Assembly (NCBI GenBank): GCA_015258095.1
Contig: JABZIV010000016.1
Coordinates: forward strand, 1 to 41,147
Length of the DNA stretch: 41,147 nucleotides
Source of the DNA: Lachnospiraceae bacterium
GTDB taxonomy: Bacteria; Bacillota; Clostridia; Lachnospirales; Lachnospiraceae
Direction of reading: 5' to 3'
In this document: piece by piece, positions 1 to 8,148 of the stretch
Layout of the letters: every line of letters begins with the position of its first letter
Numbering within the stretch: the first letter of the stretch is position 1
Program-made: the position numbers and the translations under genes
Notes under the pieces: generated by a model
Told to the model about the DNA's origin: nothing
Database searches by the model: none
The model's input: only the letters and a program-made list of their open reading frames with translations

Positions 1-379
1 TACCTGTGACCTTTAAATCACTGCTGACCCCGACTACAACAACGACTGCACCGCCGTATCCTGCGGCGGAACCTTTCAAAACATAACCAACCGGATTTCC
101 GGACTGGTCTTTTGCAACAATCGCTTCCGTAAGCGTTGCCTTTCCGTTGTCTGCCGCAATCTTTCCCTCTGCATTTGCTTTTTCAAGGCTTTCTTTCAAA
201 CTGTCCGCATCATAATCCGCAGCATCCAGAACGACTTTGTAAGCCGCGTTGGTCTTCTCTTTGATTGCTTCGGCAATGGTATCCTTAGTCATACCGTAGA
301 CTGCTCCAAGAAGCAGACCGGAAATCAGGGTGATGGCGGTAAGGACAAGCGCATCTTTTATAAAGGAATCTTTTTTCAT
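1..379 (-). CDS. rnfG: RnfG, electron transport complex subunit G (3' part outside window)
   Basis: N-terminal part of the Rnf subunit that carries a covalent FMN on the outer face of the membrane and passes electrons between ferredoxin and NAD+. The visible 126 residues begin MKKDSFIKDALVLTAITLIS, a single N-terminal membrane anchor, followed by the extracytoplasmic part typical of RnfG (a segment reading SAAGYGGAVVVVVGVSSD). The FMN-attachment Thr lies in the missing C-terminal half. The gene starts 1 nt after the rnfD stop codon, so it is translationally coupled to rnfC-rnfD. In clostridia rnfE, rnfA and rnfB normally follow. Family assignment rests on this order plus the N-terminal pattern. 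Confidence 0.88.
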   Translation of the reverse strand, partial: MKKDSFIKDALVLTAITLISGLLLGAVYGMTKDTIAEAIKEKTNAAYKVVLDAADYDADSLKESLEKANAEGKIAADNGKATLTEAIVAKDQSGNPVGYVLKGSAAGYGGAVVVVVGVSSDLKVTG

Positions 380-380
380 C

Positions 381-1319
381 TTACTTTCCCTCCCTTCCGA
401 ATGCCTTGGGAACTGTCAGGTTATTGATTGTCGGAACAAGGATGTTGGAAAGAATGATGGCGTACGACACGCCCTCGGCAGAGCCGCCGAACAAACGGAA
501 AAGTCCCGTCAGAATACCAACCAGAACCGGAAAAATAATCTGCCCCATCGGTGTACAGGGAGAAGTAACATAATCTGTAAGCATGAAGAAGGCGCCAAAA
601 ATCAAGCCGCCTCCCAGTACCTCCGAGAGAAGATAGTGCATACTCATTCCATTCTTCCCGAAGATAAAGGTAAACACGGCTACCGTTCCGATATAGATTA
701 AAGGCATCTTCGGAGAAATCACTTTCCTAATAATCAGATATAATGCGCCAAGGAGTAGACAAATCTTGGAAACCTCTCCGATGGTTCCCGGAATCCGTCC
801 GATAAACATATCGCAAAGATCCGGCGTAGCGGTCGGCGTCGATTTTAAAACCGCAAGCGGTGTAGCGGTTGCTACGGCATCCGGTCCTACTCCCGTGAAA
901 CTGCTCATCTGGCTCGCAAAGGAAATCAAAAGGAAGCACCGCGCTGCAAGCGCCGGGTTCATAAAGTTCGCTCCAAGACCTCCGTAAAGCTGTTTTACAA
1001 CTAAAATAGCAAAAACAGAGCCGACCATCGGAATCCAGTAAGGGATATTCGGAGGGCAGTTCAGTGCCAGAATCATGCCCGTAACTGCTGCAGACCAATC
1101 CGAAATCGTAACCGGCAGTTTCATCGCTTTCTGATAAAGATATTCCGTAAGTACCGCTGCAAGTGTAGTCAAAAGAACGACCAGGAAAGAATGAAATCCC
1201 CACTGCAAACAACCGTAAATTGCCGTAGGAAGCATCGCTATCACAACATCCCGCATGATGCCAGCGGAATTTCCCTCTTCCCTGATGTGGGGATTTGCTG
1301 ATATTTGTAAAAGCTTCAT
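381..1319 (-). CDS. rnfD: RnfD, membrane subunit of the Rnf complex
   Basis: Polytopic subunit of the ion-translocating ferredoxin:NAD+ oxidoreductase (Rnf), homologous to NqrB. The 312 residues hold many hydrophobic helices. The segment VATATPLAVLK near residues 149-159 matches the family's covalent FMN site, with Thr153 as the likely attachment residue. The motif GANFMNPALAARCFL (about 116-130) is also family-typical. The ATG overlaps the rnfC stop by 4 nt (ATGA), and rnfG follows after 1 nt, showing tight operon coupling. Length is normal for RnfD. The function (electron transfer coupled to Na+ or H+ export) is family knowledge; the coupling ion cannot be read from this subunit. Confidence 0.95.
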   Translation of the reverse strand: MKLLQISANPHIREEGNSAGIMRDVVIAMLPTAIYGCLQWGFHSFLVVLLTTLAAVLTEYLYQKAMKLPVTISDWSAAVTGMILALNCPPNIPYWIPMVGSVFAILVVKQLYGGLGANFMNPALAARCFLLISFASQMSSFTGVGPDAVATATPLAVLKSTPTATPDLCDMFIGRIPGTIGEVSKICLLLGALYLIIRKVISPKMPLIYIGTVAVFTFIFGKNGMSMHYLLSEVLGGGLIFGAFFMLTDYVTSPCTPMGQIIFPVLVGILTGLFRLFGGSAEGVSYAIILSNILVPTINNLTVPKAFGREGK

Positions 1320-2683
1320 GATTTACCTCCCCCTACTTTCGCAGTTTCTGCCGCTTTCGCCTGCTTAGCCCGTCTCTCCGCATTCACTCTTCTCTTCATT
1401 TCTTTAAATCCCTGTGTGAGCGGTCTCTTTGCCGGGCAAACATAAGAACAGCAGCCGCATTCTATACACTCCATGCCGTAAAGCCGGACAAAACGGTCCG
1501 TGTCTTTCTTTAAGGAAGCCTTCATCATCATAAGCGGCATCAAATTCTCGGGACAGGCGTCCACACAACGTCCGCAACTGATACAAGCGGTAACCGGTTC
1601 TTTGGAAACCTGATCTTCCTTAAATGCCAGAATAGAGCTGGAATTCTTCATCACCGGAAGATCCAGCGTAAAAAGAGGCATTCCCATCATCGGACCGCCG
1701 GAAATAATCTTTTCCGGATCCTCTTTGAATCCGCCTGCCGCATCGACTACTTCTTTATAATTGGTTCCTAACGGTACATAGAAGTTTCCGGGGTTCTGCA
1801 CCGCATCCCCCGTAACCGTAAGAATTCTTCTCACTAAAGGCTTGGACTCACAAACTGCTTCATAGATGGAAACCACCGTATCGACATTGTCCACTAGGAC
1901 TCCCGCATCCGCCGGAAGCATGGAAGAGTTGACCTTTCTTCCGGTTGCAGCATAAATCAGCTGTCTTTCACCGCCTTGCGGGTATCTTGTCCGTAAAGGC
2001 AGAACTTCAATATTCTTTTCGTTCTTTACTCTCTCCTCTAAAACACGAATGGCTTCCGGCTTATTGTCTTCAATACAAATCTTTCCTTTTGCATTTGGAA
2101 AAAGAGAAAGAACCACTTTTATACCGGAAATAAGCTTATCCGGTACTTCCAGCATATCTCGATAGTCCGAAGTGAGATACGGCTCACATTCCGCTGCATT
2201 CACAAGGAACGTATCAATCTTATCCACTTCTTTCGGGCATAACTTAACGGAAGTCGGGAAACCGGCGCCACCAAGGCCGACAATCCCCGCCTCTTTCACA
2301 ATCTGTACAATCTCATCTCGGGAAAGCGTTGTATAATCCCTCTTCTCGCCAAAGCCGGGAACCGTTTCGTACTCCTGATCGTTCTCCACGACGATGGACT
2401 CGACCATACTGCCCCCCACCGTGAGTCTCTTTTCAATGCTCTTTACTTTACCGGAAACGGAAGAAATAACCGGCGCGGAAATGAAGCCGCCTGCTTCCGC
2501 AATCTTCTGTCCCATAAGCACCCTGTCGCCTTTCGCGACGATGGGTTTCGCCGGTGCACCGATGTGTTGCGACATGGGATACACCATGATCCCTTCCGGA
2601 CGCAAATTTACAATGGCTTTATCCATTGCCAATTCTTTTCCGTCATAGGGGTGAACACCACCCTTAAAGGGGAAAACACCCAT
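1316..2683 (-). CDS. rnfC: RnfC, NADH-binding peripheral subunit of the Rnf complex
   Basis: Soluble subunit that docks on the inner face of the membrane and exchanges electrons with NAD(H). The protein has 455 residues: an N-terminal barrel-sandwich part starting MGVFPFKGGVHPYDGKE, a GLGGAGFPTSVKL nucleotide/FMN-binding motif of the Complex1_51K type, an SLBB-like middle, and two 4Fe-4S motifs near the C terminus (CISCGRCVDACP and CIECGCCSYVCP). A perfect AGGAGG site lies about 7 nt before the ATG. It is the first gene of rnfCDG. The C-terminal tail is short, as in clostridial RnfC rather than the long proteobacterial form. Confidence 0.96.
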   Translation of the reverse strand: MGVFPFKGGVHPYDGKELAMDKAIVNLRPEGIMVYPMSQHIGAPAKPIVAKGDRVLMGQKIAEAGGFISAPVISSVSGKVKSIEKRLTVGGSMVESIVVENDQEYETVPGFGEKRDYTTLSRDEIVQIVKEAGIVGLGGAGFPTSVKLCPKEVDKIDTFLVNAAECEPYLTSDYRDMLEVPDKLISGIKVVLSLFPNAKGKICIEDNKPEAIRVLEERVKNEKNIEVLPLRTRYPQGGERQLIYAATGRKVNSSMLPADAGVLVDNVDTVVSIYEAVCESKPLVRRILTVTGDAVQNPGNFYVPLGTNYKEVVDAAGGFKEDPEKIISGGPMMGMPLFTLDLPVMKNSSSILAFKEDQVSKEPVTACISCGRCVDACPENLMPLMMMKASLKKDTDRFVRLYGMECIECGCCSYVCPAKRPLTQGFKEMKRRVNAERRAKQAKAAETAKVGGGKS

Positions 2684-2722
2684 AGCATTACCTCCTAAAA
2701 TTTACGTCAACTTAGCTTCCTA

Positions 2723-2728
2723 ATTATA
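2723..2728 (-). promoter_or_regulatory. Probable -10 box of the rnf operon promoter
   Basis: A perfect TATAAT on the minus strand, about 40 bp upstream of the rnfC ATG. No good -35 hexamer lies 16-19 bp further upstream, so only the -10 is supported. The interval up to 2868 is AT-rich and separates this promoter from the divergent lipoprotein promoter. Confidence 0.45.
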
Positions 2729-2868
2729 CAATGAACTGTAGGGAAAAGGCAGTAAGCACGGGTCTTGCATTCAATTAAGTGCAGTATTTTATCCTTGTAA
2801 ATAGAAAAAGATGAATTCAAAAAATATGATGAATTACTGTATTTTATATTAAGATTTTCTTTCTTTCA

Positions 2869-2897
2869 TTGACTCTTGAAAAAGAGGGGGCTATACT
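2869..2897 (+). promoter_or_regulatory. Sigma-A-type promoter of the small lipoprotein gene
   Basis: TTGACT at 2869-2874, a 17-bp spacer, and TATACT at 2892-2897. It is one of the best matches to the sigma-A consensus in the window. The expected transcription start (about 2904) leaves a short leader with a GGGAGG ribosome site at 2918-2923. This position argues against the longer in-frame starts at 2869 and 2902. Confidence 0.75.
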
Positions 2898-2931
2898 CTC
2901 GATGTTTTTTAAAAAAAGGGAGGTATTTAAT

Positions 2932-3183
2932 ATGTTAAAAACAAAGTTATTAGTTCCAGTTGTATTTGCTGCTGCTATCGCTCTTTCTGCTTGCGGTTCC
3001 GGAAGTGCTAAGACTACTACCGCTGCTGCAACAACTGCACAGGGCGAAGAGAAGACAACCGAGGCTCAGGAAGAGAAGACTACTGAAGCTAAGGAAGAGA
3101 AGAAGGACGATCAGAAGGAAGAGAAGACCACTGAGGCTGCTGAGGAGACAACTCCGGCTGCTGAGGAGTCCACACAGAAGTAA
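2932..3183 (+). CDS. Small lipoprotein made of a signal peptide and a Thr/Glu/Lys-rich linker
   Basis: An 83-residue protein. Residues 1-21 are a lipoprotein signal peptide (MLKTKLLVPVVFAAAIALSAC) ending in the lipobox LSAC, with Cys21 the predicted lipidated residue. The rest is a low-complexity chain of Thr, Ala, Glu and Lys with repeated TTEA, EEKTTEA and KEEK motifs and no folded domain. The GGGAGG site and an upstream sigma-A promoter support the start at 2932. It strongly resembles the signal-plus-linker front end of clostridial substrate-binding lipoproteins, such as the one at 37682-38707 here, but no binding domain follows. It could be a real surface 'tether' or the remnant of a larger gene. 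I do not recognise a function. Confidence 0.7.
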   Translation: MLKTKLLVPVVFAAAIALSACGSGSAKTTTAAATTAQGEEKTTEAQEEKTTEAKEEKKDDQKEEKTTEAAEETTPAAEESTQK

Positions 3184-3261
3184 TTCTGCGCTTCGCGATT
3201 CTGACAAGCTTTATGTCCGAGAGACAGTGAGAGGACGTTTATCGTATCCGCTGTTTTCTAT

Positions 3262-3302
3262 AAGAAAAAGGGATGTACCGTACGGTACGTCCCTTTTTCT
3301 TA
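3262..3302. terminator. Bidirectional intrinsic terminator between the lipoprotein gene and folD
   Basis: A 19-bp stem: arms 3262-3280 and 3283-3301, with one T-G wobble and a 2-nt loop. The outer pairs are A-rich on the left and T-rich on the right, so both strands read as hairpin plus T tract. It serves the plus-strand lipoprotein gene and the minus-strand folD operon. Confidence 0.85.
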
Positions 3303-3360
3303 TCTCTCCATTCGGCATATCATGCGCTCAATACACGATATGCCGTAAAATCTTCCTCAT

Positions 3361-4203
3361 TTACTCGGTCTGCATCTGATAAGCTCGTACAAGATGCCGT
3401 GCAAGCACCGCGGTGGTAATCGGTCCGATTCCTCCGGGAACCGGGCTCAGACGCTCCGCTACCGTTTTCATGGTATCATAGTCTACATCACCGCAAAGAT
3501 TTCCGTCTTTATCCGTATTGATGCCTACATCGATTACCGTTGCCCCTTCTTTACAGTAAGAAGAGCCGACAGCCTTGGCTTTCCCCATCGCCGTAACCAG
3601 AACATCTGCCCGTCTACAGATTTCTTTGCTGTTTTCCGTGCGCGAATGACAGATGGTCACGGTAGCATCCTCCCCGAGCATAAGAAGGGACAAAGGCTTT
3701 CCTACCACAAGGGAACGTCCCAAAATACAAACTTCCTTTCCGGAAAGAGGAACCTTATAAAACCGGCAAAGTTCCATCACCGCTTCGGCAGTGCAGGGGG
3801 CAAAAGCACGCGGATCCTGTAGGAGTAGTCCTGCCAGATTACTCCTGCTAATCCCGTCTACATCCTTCTCCTTCTTCATCGCTTCAAGCATTTCTTCTTC
3901 ATTGATCTGCGGGGGAAGCGGCCTGAAAACTAAAATTCCGTGAATCTCCGCATCCTCATTTAGGAAACGGAAAACTTCCTGAAATTCTGCATTACTGCAA
4001 TTTTCTTCCATATGATAATCCTTGACTTCCAACCCGAAAGACTGAAAACGTTTTTTAATCGAACGCTCATACGAAACATCCGCTTCTTTCTCCCCTACCC
4101 TGAGTACCGCAAGAGCCGGGAGAACGCCTCCCTTCTCTTTTAGAAAATCAAGACACTCCGCTTTCATTGCCTCAACAATTTCTTTTCCTCTCAACTCTTC
4201 CAA
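3361..4203 (-). CDS. folD: FolD, methylene-THF dehydrogenase / methenyl-THF cyclohydrolase
   Basis: Bifunctional cytosolic enzyme that converts 5,10-methylene-THF to 10-formyl-THF via methenyl-THF. The 280 residues include the catalytic-loop region YERSIKKRF (Tyr...Lys), the Rossmann signature CILGRSLVVGKPLSLLML and the C-terminal PVPGGIGPITTAVLARH motif. Translation starts at a TTG: AGGAGG lies 6 nt upstream and no nearby ATG has a comparable site. The start overlaps the end of the FchA-like gene by 32 nt, which implies coupled expression. It is the last gene before the 3262-3302 terminator. Length is normal. Confidence 0.95.
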   Translation of the reverse strand: MEELRGKEIVEAMKAECLDFLKEKGGVLPALAVLRVGEKEADVSYERSIKKRFQSFGLEVKDYHMEENCSNAEFQEVFRFLNEDAEIHGILVFRPLPPQINEEEMLEAMKKEKDVDGISRSNLAGLLLQDPRAFAPCTAEAVMELCRFYKVPLSGKEVCILGRSLVVGKPLSLLMLGEDATVTICHSRTENSKEICRRADVLVTAMGKAKAVGSSYCKEGATVIDVGINTDKDGNLCGDVDYDTMKTVAERLSPVPGGIGPITTAVLARHLVRAYQMQTE

Positions 4204-4852
4204 GAATGACCTCCTCTACTACTTCCACTGCCTCTTCCAAAAAATGGCAGGCACGCATCGCTACTTCCACTTCCTCTTCTCTTTCCTTCTTTTTGCTCTC
4301 CTCTTTCATTAAATCCGTATTCACTCGAACATTCAGCTCTGCCCCTCTTATCGCAGCTAAGAGGAGTGACGCCGCAATCCCCACATCCGACAGAGCCAGT
4401 CGGGAACCTTCTCTCGCCAGTTCCAGAACACTCTCCGCTTCTTCCGCGCACAAAAGAAGCAGACGAAAAGGAACTTCCGAGGCAAGATACAGGCATTTCT
4501 CCATTTCTTCCCTGTAGATTCTTTTCTCTTCTTCCGTCTCTTTTTTCATGCGATAAGCCTTCGCAAGGGGAATAAAAGCCTTCTCATCCTCTTTGGCAAA
4601 GGAAAGGCTTTTCTCCCTGGCTTCTTCCCATTCTTTCATGCGCTTCTTAAGTCTTTCTTCGTAAGAGGCATACCTCGCTTTTCCCAAAGTGAGATTCCCC
4701 ACCATCAGAAGGAGAGAAAATGCAAGGGAGGCGGAAAGAGCCGAAGCCCCCCCTCCGGACGGAACCGGTGCATGAGAAGAAAGCGCCTCTAAATAGGAAG
4801 AAATCCTCTCCTCTCCCACTGTCTTTTCACGATTCTGTTCTTCCCGCTGCAT
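4172..4852 (-). CDS. FchA-like formimidoyl-THF cyclodeaminase / methenyl-THF cyclohydrolase
   Basis: A 226-residue protein of the FTCD_C (cyclodeaminase) family. Evidence is the N-terminal APVPSGGGASALSASLA motif, long amphipathic helices, and DVGIAASLLLAAIRGAELN towards the end. Family members release ammonia from 5-formimino-THF to give methenyl-THF, or act as a methenyl-THF cyclohydrolase in clostridia. The next gene, folD, uses or makes the same intermediate, so the pair feeds or drains the one-carbon pool. The ATG at 4852 has AGAGGAG 6 nt upstream and is preferred over the adjacent GTG at 4855. No glutamate formiminotransferase half is fused. Confidence 0.85.
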   Translation of the reverse strand: MQREEQNREKTVGEERISSYLEALSSHAPVPSGGGASALSASLAFSLLLMVGNLTLGKARYASYEERLKKRMKEWEEAREKSLSFAKEDEKAFIPLAKAYRMKKETEEEKRIYREEMEKCLYLASEVPFRLLLLCAEEAESVLELAREGSRLALSDVGIAASLLLAAIRGAELNVRVNTDLMKEESKKKEREEEVEVAMRACHFLEEAVEVVEEVILGRVERKRNC

Positions 4853-4875
4853 CACTCTCTCCTCTCCGCCTTCCT

Positions 4876-7509
4876 CTACTCTTTGACATCCATTTTCTCG
4901 AATATACGAATACGAGACTTTCCGCTGGGCAGTTTCCCCCTATAGGGAGAAACGTTGCTTCCTCTGCGTCTGCTCCTGGTCTGTCCCGCTTCTCTTTCCT
5001 CCCTGTCTTCCACTGCGCCCTTTCTCTCTGCCACCGCTTTAAGCGGTAAGGGTTGCCGCCTTCCTCTTATAAAGAGCAGTAATAGGAAAAGAAGCAAGGC
5101 ATTGACACTGCACAATACGCCAAAACGGGAACCTTCCGCTGTAAAACGCATCTCAATATCATGCGTTCCTTTCGTAAGCGGAATCCCCAAAAATGCATGA
5201 AAACTTTCTTCCGTCTTTACCTCTTTACCATCTACCTTCACTTTCCACCCCGGATCATACGGAATCGACGTAAAAAGTACCGCATCACTGTCTGCATTGA
5301 TGCTTCCCTTGATGTAGCCGTCTTTCCACCGGTCCACTTCCATTCCGCGATGCATCAGCTTATCACTGATTTTGGACAAGGTATCATAGGAAAAAGAATA
5401 TACCGTTGCGTCCATACTTTCATTTTCCGTCTTGCTTCGTAACTCAACCGTATCCCCGGCTTCGAGATAGCCTAAAGAAAGCAGATATCCGCGATCAACG
5501 TGCTCGAAATCCTTCTCGGAAGAGGGTAAAATCGCTCTCACATCTTTCACTTTCGCGTTGTTCACATAGACATAAATATCCCCTGCTTGTTCCACCGTAA
5601 AAGTATAGGAAGAAGAATTCATTTTTCCGAGAATCGGAGACAGGATATCTTCTCCTGCCAACACTTCCGAAATGGAATTCTGCACCAAGATGGGCGTTCC
5701 CGCCTGCAAATCGAAGGCATTCAGTTCCTTTTTAGAGAGGCTAAAGCCTAGCGGAAGCGCATATTGATTTTCATAAAGTCGATAGCCGCCTTCTCCCTCT
5801 ATATACTTCAGTCCCATTTCCTTCGGATTCTTCGGTTCTGTCTTTACAATTTCATAACGGACAGCAAGAAGACTCTTCATAAGCGGTGTTGCCCCATTGA
5901 TCGAATAGGCATTCGTAGAGGCCTCCATCCCCAGTGAAGTAAACCAATCGGACATATCCCCATAGGCTGTGGAAGAGAAAATAGAAGCGCTCGGATACTG
6001 CATCAATGCTCCATCATCCTTCGTTTTTCCGTCCTCTCTTGTAAAACGATAAAAGTCGGCATTCTCCGTTCGTATAGACTTCACGAGTTTCTCCGTCTCC
6101 CGACTTCCTTCCAGATAATCCTTTCGATCAATGGTCGTTACAGAAGTCACTGCCATATTGAGTGTTACTTCCACGAAGCAAAGGCAAAGTAAAAACAGCG
6201 TGCAGAGCGAAGACTCCATCCCCTTTTTCTCGAGAAGAAAAAGGAGGTAGTACAAAAAAAGGAAAAACAGAGTCAAATAAAAAACCGACCAATGGAAATC
6301 TTCATTCGTAATCAGCTTCTGGCATAGAAGGACAAAAGCGACGCATAAGGCTAAAGACAGTGCCAGGTCTTTCCTGCTGTTCAGCTTTCTCTTTCCAAAC
6401 CATTCCGCGGTCGCCGTAAGAAGCAGGAAGATGAAAATAAAGCTCTGCCGCGCCGGAAGGCTGTTCGGATAGTGAAAGCCATGCCAGATAAAATTCAATG
6501 CATTGATTGAAAAACTCAGAAAGAAGAAAAGCAGAAAAAAGGCAAAAATACATTTCTTCTTCCATTGAATTGCAGGATTTTTAAAATACAAAGGCAGAAC
6601 GAAAAGGGAAAGTGTCCCCGCATAAATATTGGGCCAATGTTCCAATCCCTGCTCCGTTTCCACAAAAGGAAACAGTCTGGCCGCCATATCCACAATGGTG
6701 AAATACTGCACAAAAGTAGTCGGAAAGGAAATACTGGAAGAGGCGGTAAAACGCAAGGCAAAAATAGCCGGCAAAAGGAAGACCGAAGCCATGAGTCCTG
6801 CCAGAAGAGAATATAAAGCGAAATACAGTACTCGTCTTACAAAGACTTGCGGACTTTCCACGCCGTGATAAAACAGGAGAGCCGCAAAATAAAAAAGCAG
6901 AAAGAGACAGATCATGATACTGATGTAGTAATTGGAAAGAATGGACAGGGCAAGGCTCAGCGTATAGAGGGTCGGATTGCCCTTCTCCATAAGAATCTCC
7001 AATCCCAAAAGAATAAGCGGAAAGAGGGCAATGCAATCGAGCCACATCACATTCCAGGAATATGCGGCAATATATCCGGACAGAGCATAAAGCATCCCGA
7101 AAAGCGTTGCCGCATAATCATTTCTCCGAAAATGCTTTCGAAAGTAGACGGAAGCCGAGAGGCCGGAAAGGGCAATCTTCAAGACAATTAAGTAGGTGAT
7201 GTATTCCACAACCAGCGTCTTCGGAAAGAAAAGGACAAAAAAATTCAGAGGACTCGCAAGGTAATACGCCTGCAAGGCTCGAAAGTTCACACCCAGCCCC
7301 ACATCGAAGCTATAGGAAAAAGTGCCGAAGCTCTGCAATTTAGCCTGAAAGGCACGCAAAAAAGGCGCATATTGATGATACAGATCCGTTCGCAAAAAGC
7401 TTTCTTTTCCGAACGGAAAAATTCCTTTTCCGATAAAGATAATGAGCATCGCAATCAGCGGCAATAGAAAGGCAAAGCAATCCTCTTTCCGTATCCACTT
7501 CTTTTTCAT
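4876..7509 (-). CDS. YfhO family membrane glycosyltransferase-like protein
   Basis: An 877-residue polytopic protein of the YfhO (GT-C-like) family. There are about a dozen hydrophobic helices in the first 480 residues. A large extracytoplasmic domain ends with the family-typical segment IPYDPGWKVKVDGKEV and then a last helix (FGVLCSVNALLLFLLLLFI). A basic 60-residue cytoplasmic tail rich in Arg and Lys follows; it is longer than I expect for the family. In B. subtilis, YfhO helps glycosylate lipoteichoic acid, so a role in adding sugars to surface polymers from a lipid-linked donor is inferred. The start is ATG 7509, with AGAGGAG 8 nt upstream; the in-frame GTG at 7518 overlaps that ribosome site. 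Confidence 0.85.
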   Translation of the reverse strand: MKKKWIRKEDCFAFLLPLIAMLIIFIGKGIFPFGKESFLRTDLYHQYAPFLRAFQAKLQSFGTFSYSFDVGLGVNFRALQAYYLASPLNFFVLFFPKTLVVEYITYLIVLKIALSGLSASVYFRKHFRRNDYAATLFGMLYALSGYIAAYSWNVMWLDCIALFPLILLGLEILMEKGNPTLYTLSLALSILSNYYISIMICLFLLFYFAALLFYHGVESPQVFVRRVLYFALYSLLAGLMASVFLLPAIFALRFTASSSISFPTTFVQYFTIVDMAARLFPFVETEQGLEHWPNIYAGTLSLFVLPLYFKNPAIQWKKKCIFAFFLLFFFLSFSINALNFIWHGFHYPNSLPARQSFIFIFLLLTATAEWFGKRKLNSRKDLALSLALCVAFVLLCQKLITNEDFHWSVFYLTLFFLFLYYLLFLLEKKGMESSLCTLFLLCLCFVEVTLNMAVTSVTTIDRKDYLEGSRETEKLVKSIRTENADFYRFTREDGKTKDDGALMQYPSASIFSSTAYGDMSDWFTSLGMEASTNAYSINGATPLMKSLLAVRYEIVKTEPKNPKEMGLKYIEGEGGYRLYENQYALPLGFSLSKKELNAFDLQAGTPILVQNSISEVLAGEDILSPILGKMNSSSYTFTVEQAGDIYVYVNNAKVKDVRAILPSSEKDFEHVDRGYLLSLGYLEAGDTVELRSKTENESMDATVYSFSYDTLSKISDKLMHRGMEVDRWKDGYIKGSINADSDAVLFTSIPYDPGWKVKVDGKEVKTEESFHAFLGIPLTKGTHDIEMRFTAEGSRFGVLCSVNALLLFLLLLFIRGRRQPLPLKAVAERKGAVEDREEREAGQTRSRRRGSNVSPYRGKLPSGKSRIRIFEKMDVKE

Positions 7510-7594
7510 CTTTTCCACTCCTCTATTCCAAACTTTTTTTCAGGTATAATTTGTTTACACACAACTTGCATGAACGCATCTCTTCCTTTTCTCT

Positions 7595-7999
7595 TTAATG
7601 GAAGATGAAGAACTTACTGCCGATATAATTCACAAATAAATTGACTACGGAACTCAAAATCCAGCCTATCGTATGAGAAAAATGAAGAAAATCCACGAAG
7701 AATACCAGTAATAAGAAGCAGACCAAACCCGAACCGATACGAAGTCCGAAAAAAGAGAGCAGTTCTTTTCCAAGACTCCCTTCTTTTTTCTGAAACACAA
7801 GATATTTATTTGCAAAAAAGGCAAAAAGAACCGCCATGACAAAGGCAATCCCGTATGCCATTTTATAGGAAAAATATGCCTCTATTCCCATCCTTGAAAA
7901 AAGAAAATCACAGGCTGCATAGAAAATATAATTCACAAGCGTCGTCATCACACCGACCACAATATAGCGAATGCCTTCCCGTACCACTTTTTTATCCAC
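7595..7999 (-). CDS. GtrA/GtcA-like four-helix membrane protein (putative lipid-linked sugar flippase)
   Basis: A 134-residue GtrA-family protein. It begins VDKKVVREGIRYIVVGVMTT and carries four hydrophobic helices, including the common ANKYLVFQ stretch after helix 2 and NYIGSKFFIF at the C terminus. Family members are thought to flip undecaprenyl-phosphate sugars across the membrane. The start is GTG 7999 with GGAGG 9 nt upstream. The longer ATG at 8080 is excluded because the promoter at 8030-8058 lies downstream of it. A YfhO protein follows, which fits flippase plus transferase for surface-polymer glycosylation. The donor-making Und-P glycosyltransferase (CsbB type) is not in this window. 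Confidence 0.85.
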   Translation of the reverse strand: MDKKVVREGIRYIVVGVMTTLVNYIFYAACDFLFSRMGIEAYFSYKMAYGIAFVMAVLFAFFANKYLVFQKKEGSLGKELLSFFGLRIGSGLVCFLLLVFFVDFLHFSHTIGWILSSVVNLFVNYIGSKFFIFH

Positions 8000-8029
8000 T
8001 ACTGCTATCCTCCCGTTTTTATCCTTCCC

Positions 8030-8058
8030 AGTATACGAAAAAGCAGGACGTATGGCAA
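8030..8058 (-). promoter_or_regulatory. Sigma-A-type promoter of the gtrA-yfhO-fchA-folD operon
   Basis: On the minus strand: TTGCCA (8058-8053), a 17-bp spacer, TATACT (8035-8030). It lies about 30 bp upstream of the GTG start of the GtrA-like gene and downstream of the carD terminator, so it should drive the four-gene run as one unit. Confidence 0.75.
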
Positions 8059-8078
8059 TCTTCCCTGAAAACAAAATC

Positions 8079-8117
8079 AAAAAAACGACCGCGCGAAACG
8101 CTCGCCACGGTCGTTTT
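8079..8117 (-). terminator. Intrinsic terminator of the carD-like gene
   Basis: A 10-bp stem pairs 8082-8091 with 8108-8117 (AAAACGACCG / CGGTCGTTTT) around a GC-rich loop. A run of T follows on the minus strand. It sits about 30 bp after the CarD stop codon. Confidence 0.8.
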
Positions 8118-8148
8118 ACTCAATCACGTTCTTCTTTACTTCCCTACT

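Noticed and set aside
2960..3379. Second plus-strand frame of 139 codons over the small lipoprotein, with a hydrophobic start
   Set aside because: Frame shadow of the low-complexity repeat; Leu/Arg-rich product, and its start lies inside the lipoprotein signal sequence without a ribosome site.
7595..8080. Longer form of the GtrA-like protein starting at ATG 8080
   Set aside because: The added 27 residues are not membrane-protein-like, the promoter at 8030-8058 lies inside them, and GTG 7999 has a good ribosome site.
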